Positions 36,244 to 46,000 of a stretch of 64,000 nucleotides of DNA are shown here, in pieces. Both the position numbers and the translations under genes were made by a program. The DNA is taken from assembly GCF_002964665.1 (NCBI RefSeq), contig NZ_PQBZ01000007.1, positions 62,001 through 126,000 of the forward strand, given 5' to 3'. Position 1 is the first letter of the stretch. Each line of letters starts with the position of its first letter. Origin of the DNA: Pseudoalteromonas sp. T1lg23B. Its GTDB lineage: Bacteria > Pseudomonadota > Gammaproteobacteria > Enterobacterales > Alteromonadaceae. Below the pieces are notes generated by a model. It worked only from the letters and a program-made list of their open reading frames with translations, searched no databases and was not told where the DNA came from.

Positions 36244-38061
36244 TCAATTAAATGATGGTTTTTCGAGTTCGAAGATGTTGTAATCATCCTTGATGTAGGA
36301 CTTTTTAATCTCAACTAATCGCGCATAGTTTTGTTGAAAGTAAACCGGTGTTGGAATTGAGGCATCCTTAAAACTGATAAACGCGCCATATGCTCCCTCT
36401 ATTTCGGTATTTCTACTCGCAGAGATCCAATCCATCGCCCGATTTGTGTCTACATAAACGGCGTTGTTTTGTAGTTCGAGTTTATCCTTAACACTTTCAT
36501 TCCACCAAGTTTGATATTGAATGGTATACAAGCACTCTCGGTACGGAAATGACACTCCAAGCGCATTACAATCTTCTTTAAGGTTGTGGTAGAAATCTCC
36601 CACAATCGCTCCCAAAGTCACATAACTAAATAACCCGACCGAAGGGTTATCTGCTTGAATAAGTGGTGAGGTTAAAGACATCAATAATTGCTCATAACCT
36701 CTATCACTTAGGCCATCTGGTTTTACTAATTTAGAGGTTATTTTATGTGGTGCAGGTGCGTCGTAATCGGGGGTGAATGCTTGCTTTTGCTGCAAATCTT
36801 GGTGCAATGGCATGTCTTGGTCTGCAAGGCTTTCTCTTGCCCAATTGCTGAGCAGCGTGTGATCATAACTATAGGCAGGTGCACCACTGGCCTTTGTCTT
36901 TCTTTTGAGCTTCACTTTACCGCCTACCTTGGCACATGTAATTTTTGGCTTAGCAGCATTATTTTTTATGGGTCCAAAAGCTTGGTCAATAAAGTCTCGC
37001 ATAGCCTGCTCTGTGCCCTGCCAATAACCGTACATAGTACAAGGATGGTACAATTGGTCATATGGTAATGCACAATTACCAGCGTCTTCTGCGATAGCAT
37101 TGACTTTCAAGTTTGTGCCTAATAGATCGGGTGTGTCAGTCGCCTTTATCGCATCTTCCCACGCTTTAAGTATTTCTAGTGTTGGCCTTTGACATAGAGG
37201 TTCATAACGACCTTTTTTTGATTTTGAAAGTGTATTCCATACAACCTCGAATCGATGTATTTCATCGGGCAACTCGAATGTTTTTACCTTCAACTCGGTG
37301 ACAATCCCCCAACTCATACCGCCACCACCACGCAGTGCCCACAGGATCTCGGGCTCACAGCTTTCACTTACCTCGACAACTTCACCATTACCCAGTACCA
37401 CTGTCGCGGCAACTAAATGTTCACAACACATACCATACTTGCGAGTCCACGGACCCCAACCACCGCCCTGAATAAAGCCTGTTAAACCGACGGTCGCACA
37501 AGTTCCATGCGCTATCATGCGGCCACATTCAGCTAATTTTGGTGTTAGTTGGTAAAACCGATAGCCTGCACCTATCGTTGCAACTTCTGTACATGAGTTG
37601 TAGTGAAAGTGCTTGATGCGACTCACATCAATTAAAATGGTATTACTGCCACTGCACTCCCCTTCATGGTCATGACCACCTGCTCGCACTCTAATGGGTA
37701 AATTGTATTTGACGGCTAACTTATAGATAAATTGCACTTCAAGCGTTGATTCACACAATGCAATTGCAAAAGGATGTTGCTGAAAACGCGTATTGAAAAT
37801 CATCGCTTCGGTTTGATAATTATTCAGACCTGCAACATCACTCAACCCATTGATGGCCTGGCTAAGAAGGCGAGACTGACTAAAGCCGCCTTCAATTGCA
37901 GCTTGATAGAACAGCTTAAAGTTATTCACCGTTTCAGCGAACACCGCTTGCACTTCACGCCTTTGATTGTGGGGATCGGGGGTATCTTGTGCGGCTCTTT
38001 GGGTAAGTTGTTCCGTTAATCCAATAACAACGTCTTGTATTTGTGATTGTTCACTATGCAT
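36244..38061 (-). CDS. FAD-linked oxidase of the berberine-bridge-enzyme (BBE) type
   Basis: Flavoprotein oxidase of the VAO/PCMH superfamily, 605 aa. The FAD domain has RAGGH with His130 and HGTCATVG with Cys188, the two positions that carry the bicovalent 8-alpha-histidyl, 6-S-cysteinyl FAD in BBE-like oxidases, followed by GGGWG. The C-terminal BBE domain ends with NYARLVEIKKSY. Members oxidise alkaloids, sugars or other alcohols; here the substrate is unknown. No signal peptide is seen. It is longer than many bacterial homologues (about 450-530 aa). The EamA transporter gene lies 128 bp upstream on the same strand. Confidence 0.85.
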   Translation of the reverse strand: MHSEQSQIQDVVIGLTEQLTQRAAQDTPDPHNQRREVQAVFAETVNNFKLFYQAAIEGGFSQSRLLSQAINGLSDVAGLNNYQTEAMIFNTRFQQHPFAIALCESTLEVQFIYKLAVKYNLPIRVRAGGHDHEGECSGSNTILIDVSRIKHFHYNSCTEVATIGAGYRFYQLTPKLAECGRMIAHGTCATVGLTGFIQGGGWGPWTRKYGMCCEHLVAATVVLGNGEVVEVSESCEPEILWALRGGGGMSWGIVTELKVKTFELPDEIHRFEVVWNTLSKSKKGRYEPLCQRPTLEILKAWEDAIKATDTPDLLGTNLKVNAIAEDAGNCALPYDQLYHPCTMYGYWQGTEQAMRDFIDQAFGPIKNNAAKPKITCAKVGGKVKLKRKTKASGAPAYSYDHTLLSNWARESLADQDMPLHQDLQQKQAFTPDYDAPAPHKITSKLVKPDGLSDRGYEQLLMSLTSPLIQADNPSVGLFSYVTLGAIVGDFYHNLKEDCNALGVSFPYRECLYTIQYQTWWNESVKDKLELQNNAVYVDTNRAMDWISASRNTEIEGAYGAFISFKDASIPTPVYFQQNYARLVEIKKSYIKDDYNIFELEKPSFN

Positions 38062-38179
38062 GCTTATGTATCCTTATACGTGTAGCTAAGTTCCACAGTT
38101 AAGTATTATGGATTTTCACATGATGACCTATTACACAGCGTTACATTATGAACAATTCGAATGCGCCTTTTTAAGATAT

Positions 38180-38206
38180 GTAAGCGTTCCTATTGGGAGC
38201 GCTTAC
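38180..38206 (-). terminator. Hairpin around the stop codon of the EamA gene
   Basis: An 11-bp stem (38180-38190 with 38196-38206, one G-T pair) and a five-base loop enclose the TAG at 38190-38192. On the minus strand the tail is ATATCTTAAAAA, a poor T run. It may act as a weak terminator or an RNA-stabilising 3' structure. Confidence 0.35.
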
Positions 38207-39107
38207 TATTGATCAAATAAACTGCCATAAGCGCTAATAGTGCTCCACACGCTACGGGTAATGACAGCGGCTCAGAAAAGTACCATGCTGACAATCCCAT
38301 CGCCGATGCAGGGACCACAAAAATAAATGAACTAGAGCGATTAGAGCCTAACTGTTGGTTAGCTAAGAAGAATACACTCGTTGCGACACTCACAACGATA
38401 ACAGACAGAAATAACATGTGCTGCCAATAGAAAGCAGAATACTGGCCCATGCTCGTCAACGGAGAATGTTCATATGCGAAGCCATAACTCACAAGTGTAG
38501 CGCTGCCATACATAAGCGTACTAAATAACAAAAAATCAGCAAAGCGAGTGCCTTGCTGACTCACTAAGGTCAAAATAGCCCAAGTAAATGAAGCCATAAT
38601 AAAATACGCGTTACCTGTGGCGACAAGTTGATGATAATTAAACTGCCAAATCTCAATCATACACAGTCCACCCGTAAGCCCTAAAGCTAAACCAAGCGCC
38701 TGCAACTTACCAATCGTTTGCTTAAATACCACGATCGTCAACAAAAAGGTTAAAACCGGATTGGTGGTAGTAACCAACATGCCACCTTTGCCTGGTAACC
38801 CATCATGTAATCCTAAAAAGAACAGTTGGTTATACAGCGCTAATATGATGCCTGCGGGTAGTGACCACAGTAAGGCTTTACGTGAAAACCTTAACCGGAC
38901 TAACTTGAAATGGTTAACTAAGAACAATATGGGGATCATGCCTAACGTCGCCATTGCAAGCCGATAAAAGACTGTCACAGGTGCTGGCGCTAAGTCTGCG
39001 ATATACTTCCCAGAAATCCAACTGGCCCCCCATACCAACATCGCCATAATCAACATAACGATAATGGGAGAGTCTGAGGGTCGTTCCGCTTGAGTGAGTG
39101 TGTTCAT
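38190..39107 (-). CDS. EamA/DMT-family transporter
   Basis: Inner-membrane transporter of the drug/metabolite superfamily, 305 aa with ten predicted membrane segments arranged as two EamA repeats. The first starts near residue 15 (IVMLIMAMLVWGASWIS) and the second near 165 (YFIMASFTWAILTLVS). Typical features are the early WG-x-x-W and the basic C-terminal end. Substrate unknown. The genes for a BBE oxidase downstream and a START protein upstream are on the same strand but separated by more than 120 bp each, so a shared transcript is uncertain. Confidence 0.88.
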   Translation of the reverse strand: MNTLTQAERPSDSPIIVMLIMAMLVWGASWISGKYIADLAPAPVTVFYRLAMATLGMIPILFLVNHFKLVRLRFSRKALLWSLPAGIILALYNQLFFLGLHDGLPGKGGMLVTTTNPVLTFLLTIVVFKQTIGKLQALGLALGLTGGLCMIEIWQFNYHQLVATGNAYFIMASFTWAILTLVSQQGTRFADFLLFSTLMYGSATLVSYGFAYEHSPLTSMGQYSAFYWQHMLFLSVIVVSVATSVFFLANQQLGSNRSSSFIFVVPASAMGLSAWYFSEPLSLPVACGALLALMAVYLINSKRSQ

Positions 39108-39234
39108 ATTACTCCTGAATAAAATAAAGCGCCTGCATAGTGGGCGTGTACGTTAAATCGGCTAGTGCTACACGGTTTCTATGTATCATGAAAAAAGATC
39201 ACTGGCGTGGCAAAACTGCGATTGTCCCTAAGAG

Positions 39235-39897
39235 TTATTTCACCTCTTGTCGGTTGAATGTCTCGCAGTTACCTGCAACAAATGCGCTTGGTGAAAACTG
39301 ATATTTTTCATCGGATATAAGTCCATTGAGAGCAATAAAGCTGTTACGGATATTTTTCAGCGCGGTTTTGTTTACCAACCAATCTGGCAGTGTGCCATTT
39401 GGATCAGCGTAAATTTGATGTTCAATGTTAAGTCCCTGCTCAGTTTCTTTTAGCAGCCAGTAACCTCGTACCGGTTCAACCCGAATAGCGTTACTTTTCG
39501 GTGCATCAACCTGAACACTCACTATGTCCATACGATAATCGCGTTCATTAATTTGAGATAGACACGAGTGAGTCACCATATCTCGATTACTGACAGGCCA
39601 AGGAGAATCAAAGTAAGTATAAACAATCGCTTGCGCTAAATTTGGACGGGATAATACGGTTACAGAAGATACACTGCTAAGCCACTGTGGTGCAGCTTTG
39701 GTATCATTCATCACATTGAGTAATGAATCAACCGAAGCCCCGGTATAAAAGGCATTCACTTTCACATAGTTAATACCACTTTCGTGGCGCATATAAGCTA
39801 TCTGCAGGTCATCACTTTTATACCAGTTACGCCACTGTGCCGCTGAACACGAGAACGTGCTCATTGCAATGGTCGCTATCACAATGAGCTTTAACAT
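39235..39897 (-). CDS. START-domain lipid-binding protein, exported
   Basis: The 220-aa protein has an N-terminal signal peptide (LIVIATIAMSTFSCSA, cleavage about residue 19). The following START domain (about 25-205) shows VKVNAFYTGASVDSLLNVM, DSPWPVSNRDMV and GYWLLKE, the usual pattern for START proteins, which hold a lipid or sterol in a cavity. A periplasmic location is likely. It is seven bases downstream of the CYTH-CHAD gene and so probably in the same transcript. Function is not known. Confidence 0.82.
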   Translation of the reverse strand: MLKLIVIATIAMSTFSCSAAQWRNWYKSDDLQIAYMRHESGINYVKVNAFYTGASVDSLLNVMNDTKAAPQWLSSVSSVTVLSRPNLAQAIVYTYFDSPWPVSNRDMVTHSCLSQINERDYRMDIVSVQVDAPKSNAIRVEPVRGYWLLKETEQGLNIEHQIYADPNGTLPDWLVNKTALKNIRNSFIALNGLISDEKYQFSPSAFVAGNCETFNRQEVK

Positions 39898-39903
39898 GCG
39901 AAA

Positions 39904-41424
39904 TTAACGCCAATATGGAAAGCTTTTGAACGACACACTGCGGCTTTGTTCCATCGCCCCCACCAAAAAGTCAGCTTTCTTTTCCAGCCAAACTTGAATA
40001 TCCGCTAGGCTTTGAGATTCCTGCCCTTGGCACAATTGCATCAGATACGACAATGTATCCAATTCATAAATACCATATACAATGTCAATCCACGGTGTTC
40101 TAAACTCTTGTCTCGCTTCTTTGTCATATAACTCGCCCAAACAATTACCATTGAGCAGAGTATTCTCTAATCGGGCTCTAAGGTGCAGATAGTCGCCTTT
40201 TGACAGCACTTTCCCTTCTGGAAGTAATTGGTGCAGTTCTTCCCAATCTCGGTCGAATAACTCTCTTGCGACATCACTTAGCGGCATCTGAGCGGCATTG
40301 AGCGCTGTTTGATCCCAGTTTTGACGCCAGCCTTTGTCCAACAACCAGCGCGTCAACGATAAAATTAAGCGGTTATAACGCGCACAGTGAAATAGATCTT
40401 CGATGTCAGTTGGCGTTGGCTGAACATCTTTCAAGTCATCTATAACTTGTGCCAACTCTGGGGCATTGCTAATTTTCTTGTAGTAAGCATGTCGCTTAGA
40501 TGTGTAGGTTTTTAGATGAATCGCATTTTCAACCCACTCAAGCTCACTAAGAAGCCATTTTAGTTCGCTGCGCAAGTGCTCCGTCGATGACTTATCAACA
40601 ATGGCATTAAATAATCTAAAACTGTGACGGATCAAAGTGATGCCATCAATAACGCGTTTAAGTGTTTTTAAACTTGGCTTATCAAAGTAGCACTGCTCAT
40701 GTTTTTGTACGAACTGGATACCATAATTAATCGTTGCGATAAATGCCTGCTCTTGAGTCGTCCCATGTTGTAAAGGCACAAAACCAATGAACTTATTGGG
40801 CTTAAGAGGAGTGTCATCCGCCAAGCGATAACCCCGAGCAGCTTTTGAATATAACCCCAAACGCATACCTGAGACGTTTATCAAGTGATCTGCTAATAAA
40901 AACAAATCGCTTCGCTGGCCTTCCACCAACTCAATTTCTAGCTCTGAAATGGCTTCGACTTGTCCTTGGGCAACAATTTCCCCTTTATCCAAAACCACTT
41001 CTATCTTACTCCCTTGTTCCGTTTCTATTAACCAGGTACGGCGAATAAAATTAGTACTGAAGATCGGGAATAAGTTTTCATTTATAACATCTACTTGCAT
41101 ACCATGTGGCCAAATCCCCATGTCAAATGCAAGTAGGTTAGGACGGCCAGAGTCTAGCGGTAAATTGTATTCTGGGCGCTGATGCAACCCTCCGACAACT
41201 TCTCCCGCTAACTTTATGGTTTGCTCGCATTCATCATCACAGCAACGGGTACGCAAACCTATGTCTAAAGCTCGCAATTCGCGACTCGGCGTGTCGAAGT
41301 AAGCATTTTGAAGATTCTTTGCGGGTTGATTAACAACGGTTTTCGCAAACTGCGTGATGAGTCCTGGGATCAGAGGAACTTCATTGTCTGAAAGTAAAAA
41401 CTTCAGTTCTATTTCAGTGTCCAT
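39904..41424 (-). CDS. CYTH and CHAD domain protein, YgiF-like inorganic triphosphatase
   Basis: The 506-aa protein joins an N-terminal CYTH domain (about 1-200) and a C-terminal helical CHAD domain (about 215-500). The CYTH signature ExExK is seen at residues 4-8 (EIELK). Conserved charged residues (RTRCC, DKGEI, ELEIEL) line the triphosphate tunnel. E. coli YgiF of this architecture hydrolyses tripolyphosphate, and CHAD domains bind polyphosphate. It is divergent from ygiM, the same pairing as in E. coli. The START gene follows after six bases. Confidence 0.9.
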   Translation of the reverse strand: MDTEIELKFLLSDNEVPLIPGLITQFAKTVVNQPAKNLQNAYFDTPSRELRALDIGLRTRCCDDECEQTIKLAGEVVGGLHQRPEYNLPLDSGRPNLLAFDMGIWPHGMQVDVINENLFPIFSTNFIRRTWLIETEQGSKIEVVLDKGEIVAQGQVEAISELEIELVEGQRSDLFLLADHLINVSGMRLGLYSKAARGYRLADDTPLKPNKFIGFVPLQHGTTQEQAFIATINYGIQFVQKHEQCYFDKPSLKTLKRVIDGITLIRHSFRLFNAIVDKSSTEHLRSELKWLLSELEWVENAIHLKTYTSKRHAYYKKISNAPELAQVIDDLKDVQPTPTDIEDLFHCARYNRLILSLTRWLLDKGWRQNWDQTALNAAQMPLSDVARELFDRDWEELHQLLPEGKVLSKGDYLHLRARLENTLLNGNCLGELYDKEARQEFRTPWIDIVYGIYELDTLSYLMQLCQGQESQSLADIQVWLEKKADFLVGAMEQSRSVSFKSFPYWR

Positions 41425-41589
41425 TTGGGCAAGCTAATACCTATGTAGTTATTGAACGCTCAAAATATACAATGATAGGCTTGTTTGCAAACTTTTTACC
41501 GCAAGTTCAGTGAAGTTTCATCGCCGACTTGCTATTAACGACTTAAATCCATACTATTTCTACAAACTATCAAAAACTTGGGTCGACCT

Positions 41590-42234
41590 ATGTTAAACAG
41601 AATTGTTTTGCCAACGCTGCTGGTATTATGCTCACACTTTGCTGTAGCACAAACAGAAGAAACACAGTCACCAGTGGAAGAAGCAACTACCACTGAAACA
41701 GCACCTCCATCAATTCAAGCGGGGGATGCTGCATATATCGTTGATAACTTGTTTATTTATATGCATTCTGGCCCAGGAAAGAACTATCGAATTTTAGGCT
41801 CAGTCGACGCAGGTACAGCGATTTCTGTCGTCTCTAATGAACAGAATGAATTTATTCAGATCATTGATGACAAAGGCCGTGAAGCGTGGGTTGAGGCAAA
41901 ATTTGTTTCAAGAGAGCCGGGCTTAAGCCAGCAACTTACTCAAGCAAAAGAAGCGTTGGAAAATAGCCAAAGCGAAATTAATTCATTACGCGACGAGCTC
42001 CCTACCTTACAGCAAGCAAACAACGATTTAAGAGCAGAAAACCAACGTCTACAACAAAGTATTACAGAATTACAAACCGCGTTGAATGAGCAGCAGCAAG
42101 CTAACATCAACAAAAAGCAAAAAGCGCAACATTTACTGCTTTCATATGGCGCTGCCATTGCACTAGTTGGGTTACTGTTCGGGGTTATACTTACGTTATT
42201 GCTGTCACGTCGTAAACGTTACGATGGTTGGTAA
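41590..42234 (+). CDS. SH3-domain membrane protein YgiM (TIGR04211 family)
   Basis: Envelope protein of 214 aa from the ATG at 41590 (a TTG 12 bases earlier is also open). It has a signal peptide (about 1-21, ending AVA), an acidic Thr-rich linker, a bacterial SH3 domain (about 45-105, with LFIYMHSGPGKNYRILG), a coiled coil (about 110-175) and a C-terminal membrane anchor followed by SRRKRYDGW. The family is expected to face the periplasm; a precise role is not established. It is paired divergently with the YgiF-like gene as in E. coli. A strong terminator follows. Confidence 0.9.
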   Translation: MLNRIVLPTLLVLCSHFAVAQTEETQSPVEEATTTETAPPSIQAGDAAYIVDNLFIYMHSGPGKNYRILGSVDAGTAISVVSNEQNEFIQIIDDKGREAWVEAKFVSREPGLSQQLTQAKEALENSQSEINSLRDELPTLQQANNDLRAENQRLQQSITELQTALNEQQQANINKKQKAQHLLLSYGAAIALVGLLFGVILTLLLSRRKRYDGW

Positions 42235-42253
42235 ACACATAAAGCTATTCTTT

Positions 42254-42280
42254 AAAAAGGTCGCAATTGCGACCTTTTTT
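42254..42280. terminator. Bidirectional terminator between ygiM and the Lrp-type gene
   Basis: Perfect 11-bp stem AAAAAGGTCGC / GCGACCTTTTT around AATT, with T runs on both strands. It lies between two convergent genes and ends one base before the minus-strand stop codon region at 42282. Confidence 0.93.
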
Positions 42281-42281
42281 A

Positions 42282-42767
42282 TTATAAGTTGAGCACCTCT
42301 ACACCTCTATCAGACTTGATATGCTCAATAACCATGTAGGTGTGATTGGTGCCAACACCGGGTATCTCAACTATTTGCCCCAATACTTCACGGTATTGGC
42401 GCATATCCTGAACACGGATCTTCAACAGATAATCAAACCCGCCAGCCACCATATCGCAAGAAACAACATTGGGTAAATCCACAACATGCTGTTTAAAAGT
42501 ATCAAACACCGACTCTGTCGAACTTTTCAGCGTGATCTCTACATGCGCGACCAGATGTTGTCCTAGTTTCACTGGATTTAATCTAGCTGTGTAGCCCTCA
42601 ATATAGCCCTCTGACTCAAGTTTTTTCACTCTATCAAGGCACGGACTGGGACTTAAGTTAACCGCCTTGGCTAAATTTACGTTCGATATACGGCCATTTT
42701 TCTGTAAGACATCTAAAATAGCTAAATCAATGCGATCAAGTACGCGAGTTTTGATTGAAGTAGTCAT
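42282..42767 (-). CDS. Lrp/AsnC-family regulator, candidate PutR
   Basis: The 161-aa protein has an N-terminal winged-helix DNA-binding domain (about 10-70, with DLAILDVLQKNGRISNVNLAKAVNLS cut into its usual helices and SPSPCLDRVKKLESEG) and a C-terminal RAM ligand-binding domain (about 75-155). Lrp-family proteins bind amino acids and form octamers. It is divergent from putA, which lacks its own DNA-binding domain. Lrp-type PutR proteins next to putA activate it in response to proline in Rhodobacter and Agrobacterium. An Lrp-box-like palindrome lies 65 bases upstream. Role inferred from position. Confidence 0.88.
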   Translation of the reverse strand: MTTSIKTRVLDRIDLAILDVLQKNGRISNVNLAKAVNLSPSPCLDRVKKLESEGYIEGYTARLNPVKLGQHLVAHVEITLKSSTESVFDTFKQHVVDLPNVVSCDMVAGGFDYLLKIRVQDMRQYREVLGQIVEIPGVGTNHTYMVIEHIKSDRGVEVLNL

Positions 42768-42831
42768 TCAGCATTTTATTCTGTGAGAGTTAATAATCTC
42801 CCGCTAATTTACCGTAATCGGAAAAAATAAG

Positions 42832-42848
42832 ACAGCATATACTGCTGT
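42832..42848. promoter_or_regulatory. Lrp-box-like palindrome in the regulator/putA intergenic region
   Basis: ACAGCA-TATAC-TGCTGT is a perfect 6-bp inverted repeat with a 5-bp spacer. The inner 15 bases (42833-42847) fit the E. coli Lrp consensus YAGHAWATTWTDCTR at 13 of 15 positions. It sits between the divergent regulator and putA genes, in the right place to be the binding site of the regulator. Confidence 0.55.
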
Positions 42849-43052
42849 ATTTTGGATAGAATGGCGGCGAATATTGATATACAACCGAATGCGTGATGGC
42901 GATATTTTAAACACCAGAATCATTATGATATGGTGCATTCAACACATTGCATTTAATTTGTCGTAATTAAACAGGCTGGGCCTGCTGCACTACACCAAGG
43001 GTGCTGGTACTAATTACATGTATTTTTGACTCTACACTATTGAGGGTTGCTT

Positions 43053-46000
43053 ATGCTTTATAACGGCGATTTGACAACTAGCTGTCCTATCCGACAAAAA
43101 ATCCGTGACTTCTACCGAATTGATGAAAATGAAGTTATCGATCATATTTTGCCGCTTGCTGAGGTAGGCGTTACGGCTCGAAGCCGAGCATGGGAACGTG
43201 CGCGTCAATTGGTTTTAAACATTCGTAAAGACCAAGACGGCCAAAATGGCGTTGATGCCTTGTTGAATGAGTTCTCACTTTCTACAGAAGAAGGTGTGGT
43301 ACTGATGTGCTTGGCAGAAGCGTTATTGCGAGTTCCAGATAAAGAAACACAAGATAACCTGATCCGCGACAAGCTAGCTAAAGGTGACTGGAGTTCACAT
43401 TTAGGCAGCAGTGACTCTTTATTCGTTAATGCGTCAAGTTGGGGCCTGTTAGTGACCGGTAAAATGGTTAACTACACAGATAAAAATAAAGAGCAGCAAT
43501 TTGGTGTATTGAAAAAAACCATCGGCCGTTTAGGCGAGCCTGTGATCCGCAAGTCAGTAAACTTTGCGATGAAGATTATGGGTAAGCAATTCGTGATGGG
43601 TCAAAATATTGATGAAGCCATCGAGCGCGCAGCGGAAAAAGAGCAAAAAGGCTACGTGTACTCATACGATATGCTAGGTGAAGGCGCTCGCACAATGGCT
43701 GACGCCGAGCGTTACTTCAACAGCTACATGACCGCTATCCATGCTATTGGTAAAGCAGCCAATGGTCGTGGGCCAATTAAGAGCCCAGGTATATCAGTTA
43801 AACTCTCTGCTATTCATCCTCGTTACGAGTTTAGCCACCGCGAGCGCGTGATGAGCGAAATCGTGCCTAAATTAAAAGAGCTGGCATTGGCTGCTAAAAA
43901 GTACGACATCGGCTTTACCGTCGATGCGGAAGAAGCAGATCGTCTAGATATTTCTCTTGATATCATTGAAGCAGTATTCTCTGACGATGAACTAGGTGAT
44001 TGGCAAGGTTTCGGCCTCGCTGTTCAAGCTTATCAAAAACGTGCGATTTTCGTGGTTGAATGGTTAGCTGACCTTGCTCGCCGCGTAGGCCGTCGTTTAA
44101 TGGTTCGTCTCGTTAAGGGCGCATACTGGGACACCGAGATCAAGACCACTCAACAAGATGGCTTAAATCACTTCCCTGTGTTTACTCGCAAGGCCACAAC
44201 AGATGTGTCATACAAAGCGTGTGCAATTAAATTACTTGAAGCACGTGATGTGCTGTTCCCTCAGTTTGCAACGCACAATGCTTATACAGCGGCGACCATT
44301 TTAGAAGTTGCTAAAGGTGATAACCAAGGCTTTGAATTCCAACGCCTACATGGCATGGGTGAGTCGTTATTCGACCAAGTCGTTGAAAATGAAAAAATTC
44401 AATGTCGTGTCTACGCCCCTGTTGGTCAACACGAAGATTTGCTTGCCTACCTAGTACGTCGTCTATTAGAAAATGGCGCAAACTCCTCATTCGTAAATGC
44501 CATTGTTGATACATCTAAGCCAGTTGAATCATTGCTGCCAGACCCAGTTGAGACCCTGCAAGGTCTTCGCAATAAATTCAACAAGCAGATCAAACTGCCA
44601 ATCGAATTATATGGTGATGAACGCCCCAACTCAAAAGGGATGGACTTAACGGATATCAATACGTTGACACCGTTTAAAGAAAACCTAGACAATTGGTTTA
44701 GCGAGCACTTAATCGACGAGAGCCAAGTAAAAGAAGGCCATCTAGCGGTGCGTAACCCTGCCAATCACAAAGAAGTGGTAGGTCAGGTTCGTGTCCATCA
44801 AAGTGATGACATGCAAGCCATGCTGGAAAATGCCGACAAAGCGTTTGCAAGCTGGTCACAAACTCCTGTTAAAGAGCGTGCTGACTTGCTGCGCCGTGTT
44901 GCTGACATTTTAGAACGCCATCATGATGAACTGGTTGCTATCTGTATCAAAGAAGCCGGTAAAGTCGCCCAAGATAGTATCGATGAAGTACGTGAAGCCG
45001 TCGATTTCTGTCGCTACTACGCCGCTCGTGCAGAAGAGTTAGCACAGGATGAGCGCTTTGAAGCACGTGGGGTTATTTTATGTATCAGTCCATGGAACTT
45101 CCCTCTGGCTATCTTCTTAGGTCAAGTTGCAGCTGCAATTGTGACGGGTAACACTGTTATCGCAAAACCAGCCGAGCAAACCAGCTATATAGCATTACGT
45201 TGTATTGAATTAATGCACACGGTTGGCTTACCTGAGCACGTTGTTCAACCTGTTATTGCGCGTGGTAGTGAAGTCGGTAAGCACATTTTGCCTGATGAGC
45301 GTATTCAAGCGGTAATGTTCACAGGTTCGACTGAAACAGGTACTTTGATTTCGCAAATTCTTGCCGAGCGCAACGACATTCAGGTGCCATTGATTGCAGA
45401 AACCGGCGGACAGAACTGTATGATTGTGGACTCCACAGCGCTACCTGAGCAAGTGGTTGACGATGTCATTTCTTCTGGCTTCCAAAGTGCTGGACAACGC
45501 TGTTCTGCTCTGCGTGTATTGTTCCTGCAAGATGATGTCGCTGATGGCATCATTACAATGCTAAAAGGTGCGCTTCAAGAACTACATGTTGGCGACCCAT
45601 CGTTACTTTCTACCGATGTTGGTCCGGTTATTGATGAAAAAGCTCTGAACACCTTAACTTCACACGTTGAGTACCTTAAGAGCAATGGTAAATTGTTGTT
45701 TGAATCTAAAATCCCAGACAACAGCGAAAATGGTGCATATTTCTTTGCCCCACGTTTGTACGAAATTGCTGATTTATCAGTACTCAAACGTGAAGTATTT
45801 GGCCCAATCGTGCACATCGTGCGTTACAAAGCGAACGAGTTAGACAAGGTAATTGACCAGATCAATAACACAGGTTACGGCTTGACCATGGGTGTGCATT
45901 CACGTATTGAAGAGCGCTGTCAGTATTTAGCCAAAATGTCTCGTGCTGGTAACGTATACGTTAACCGCAACATGATCGGTGCCATCGTCGGTGTGCAGCC

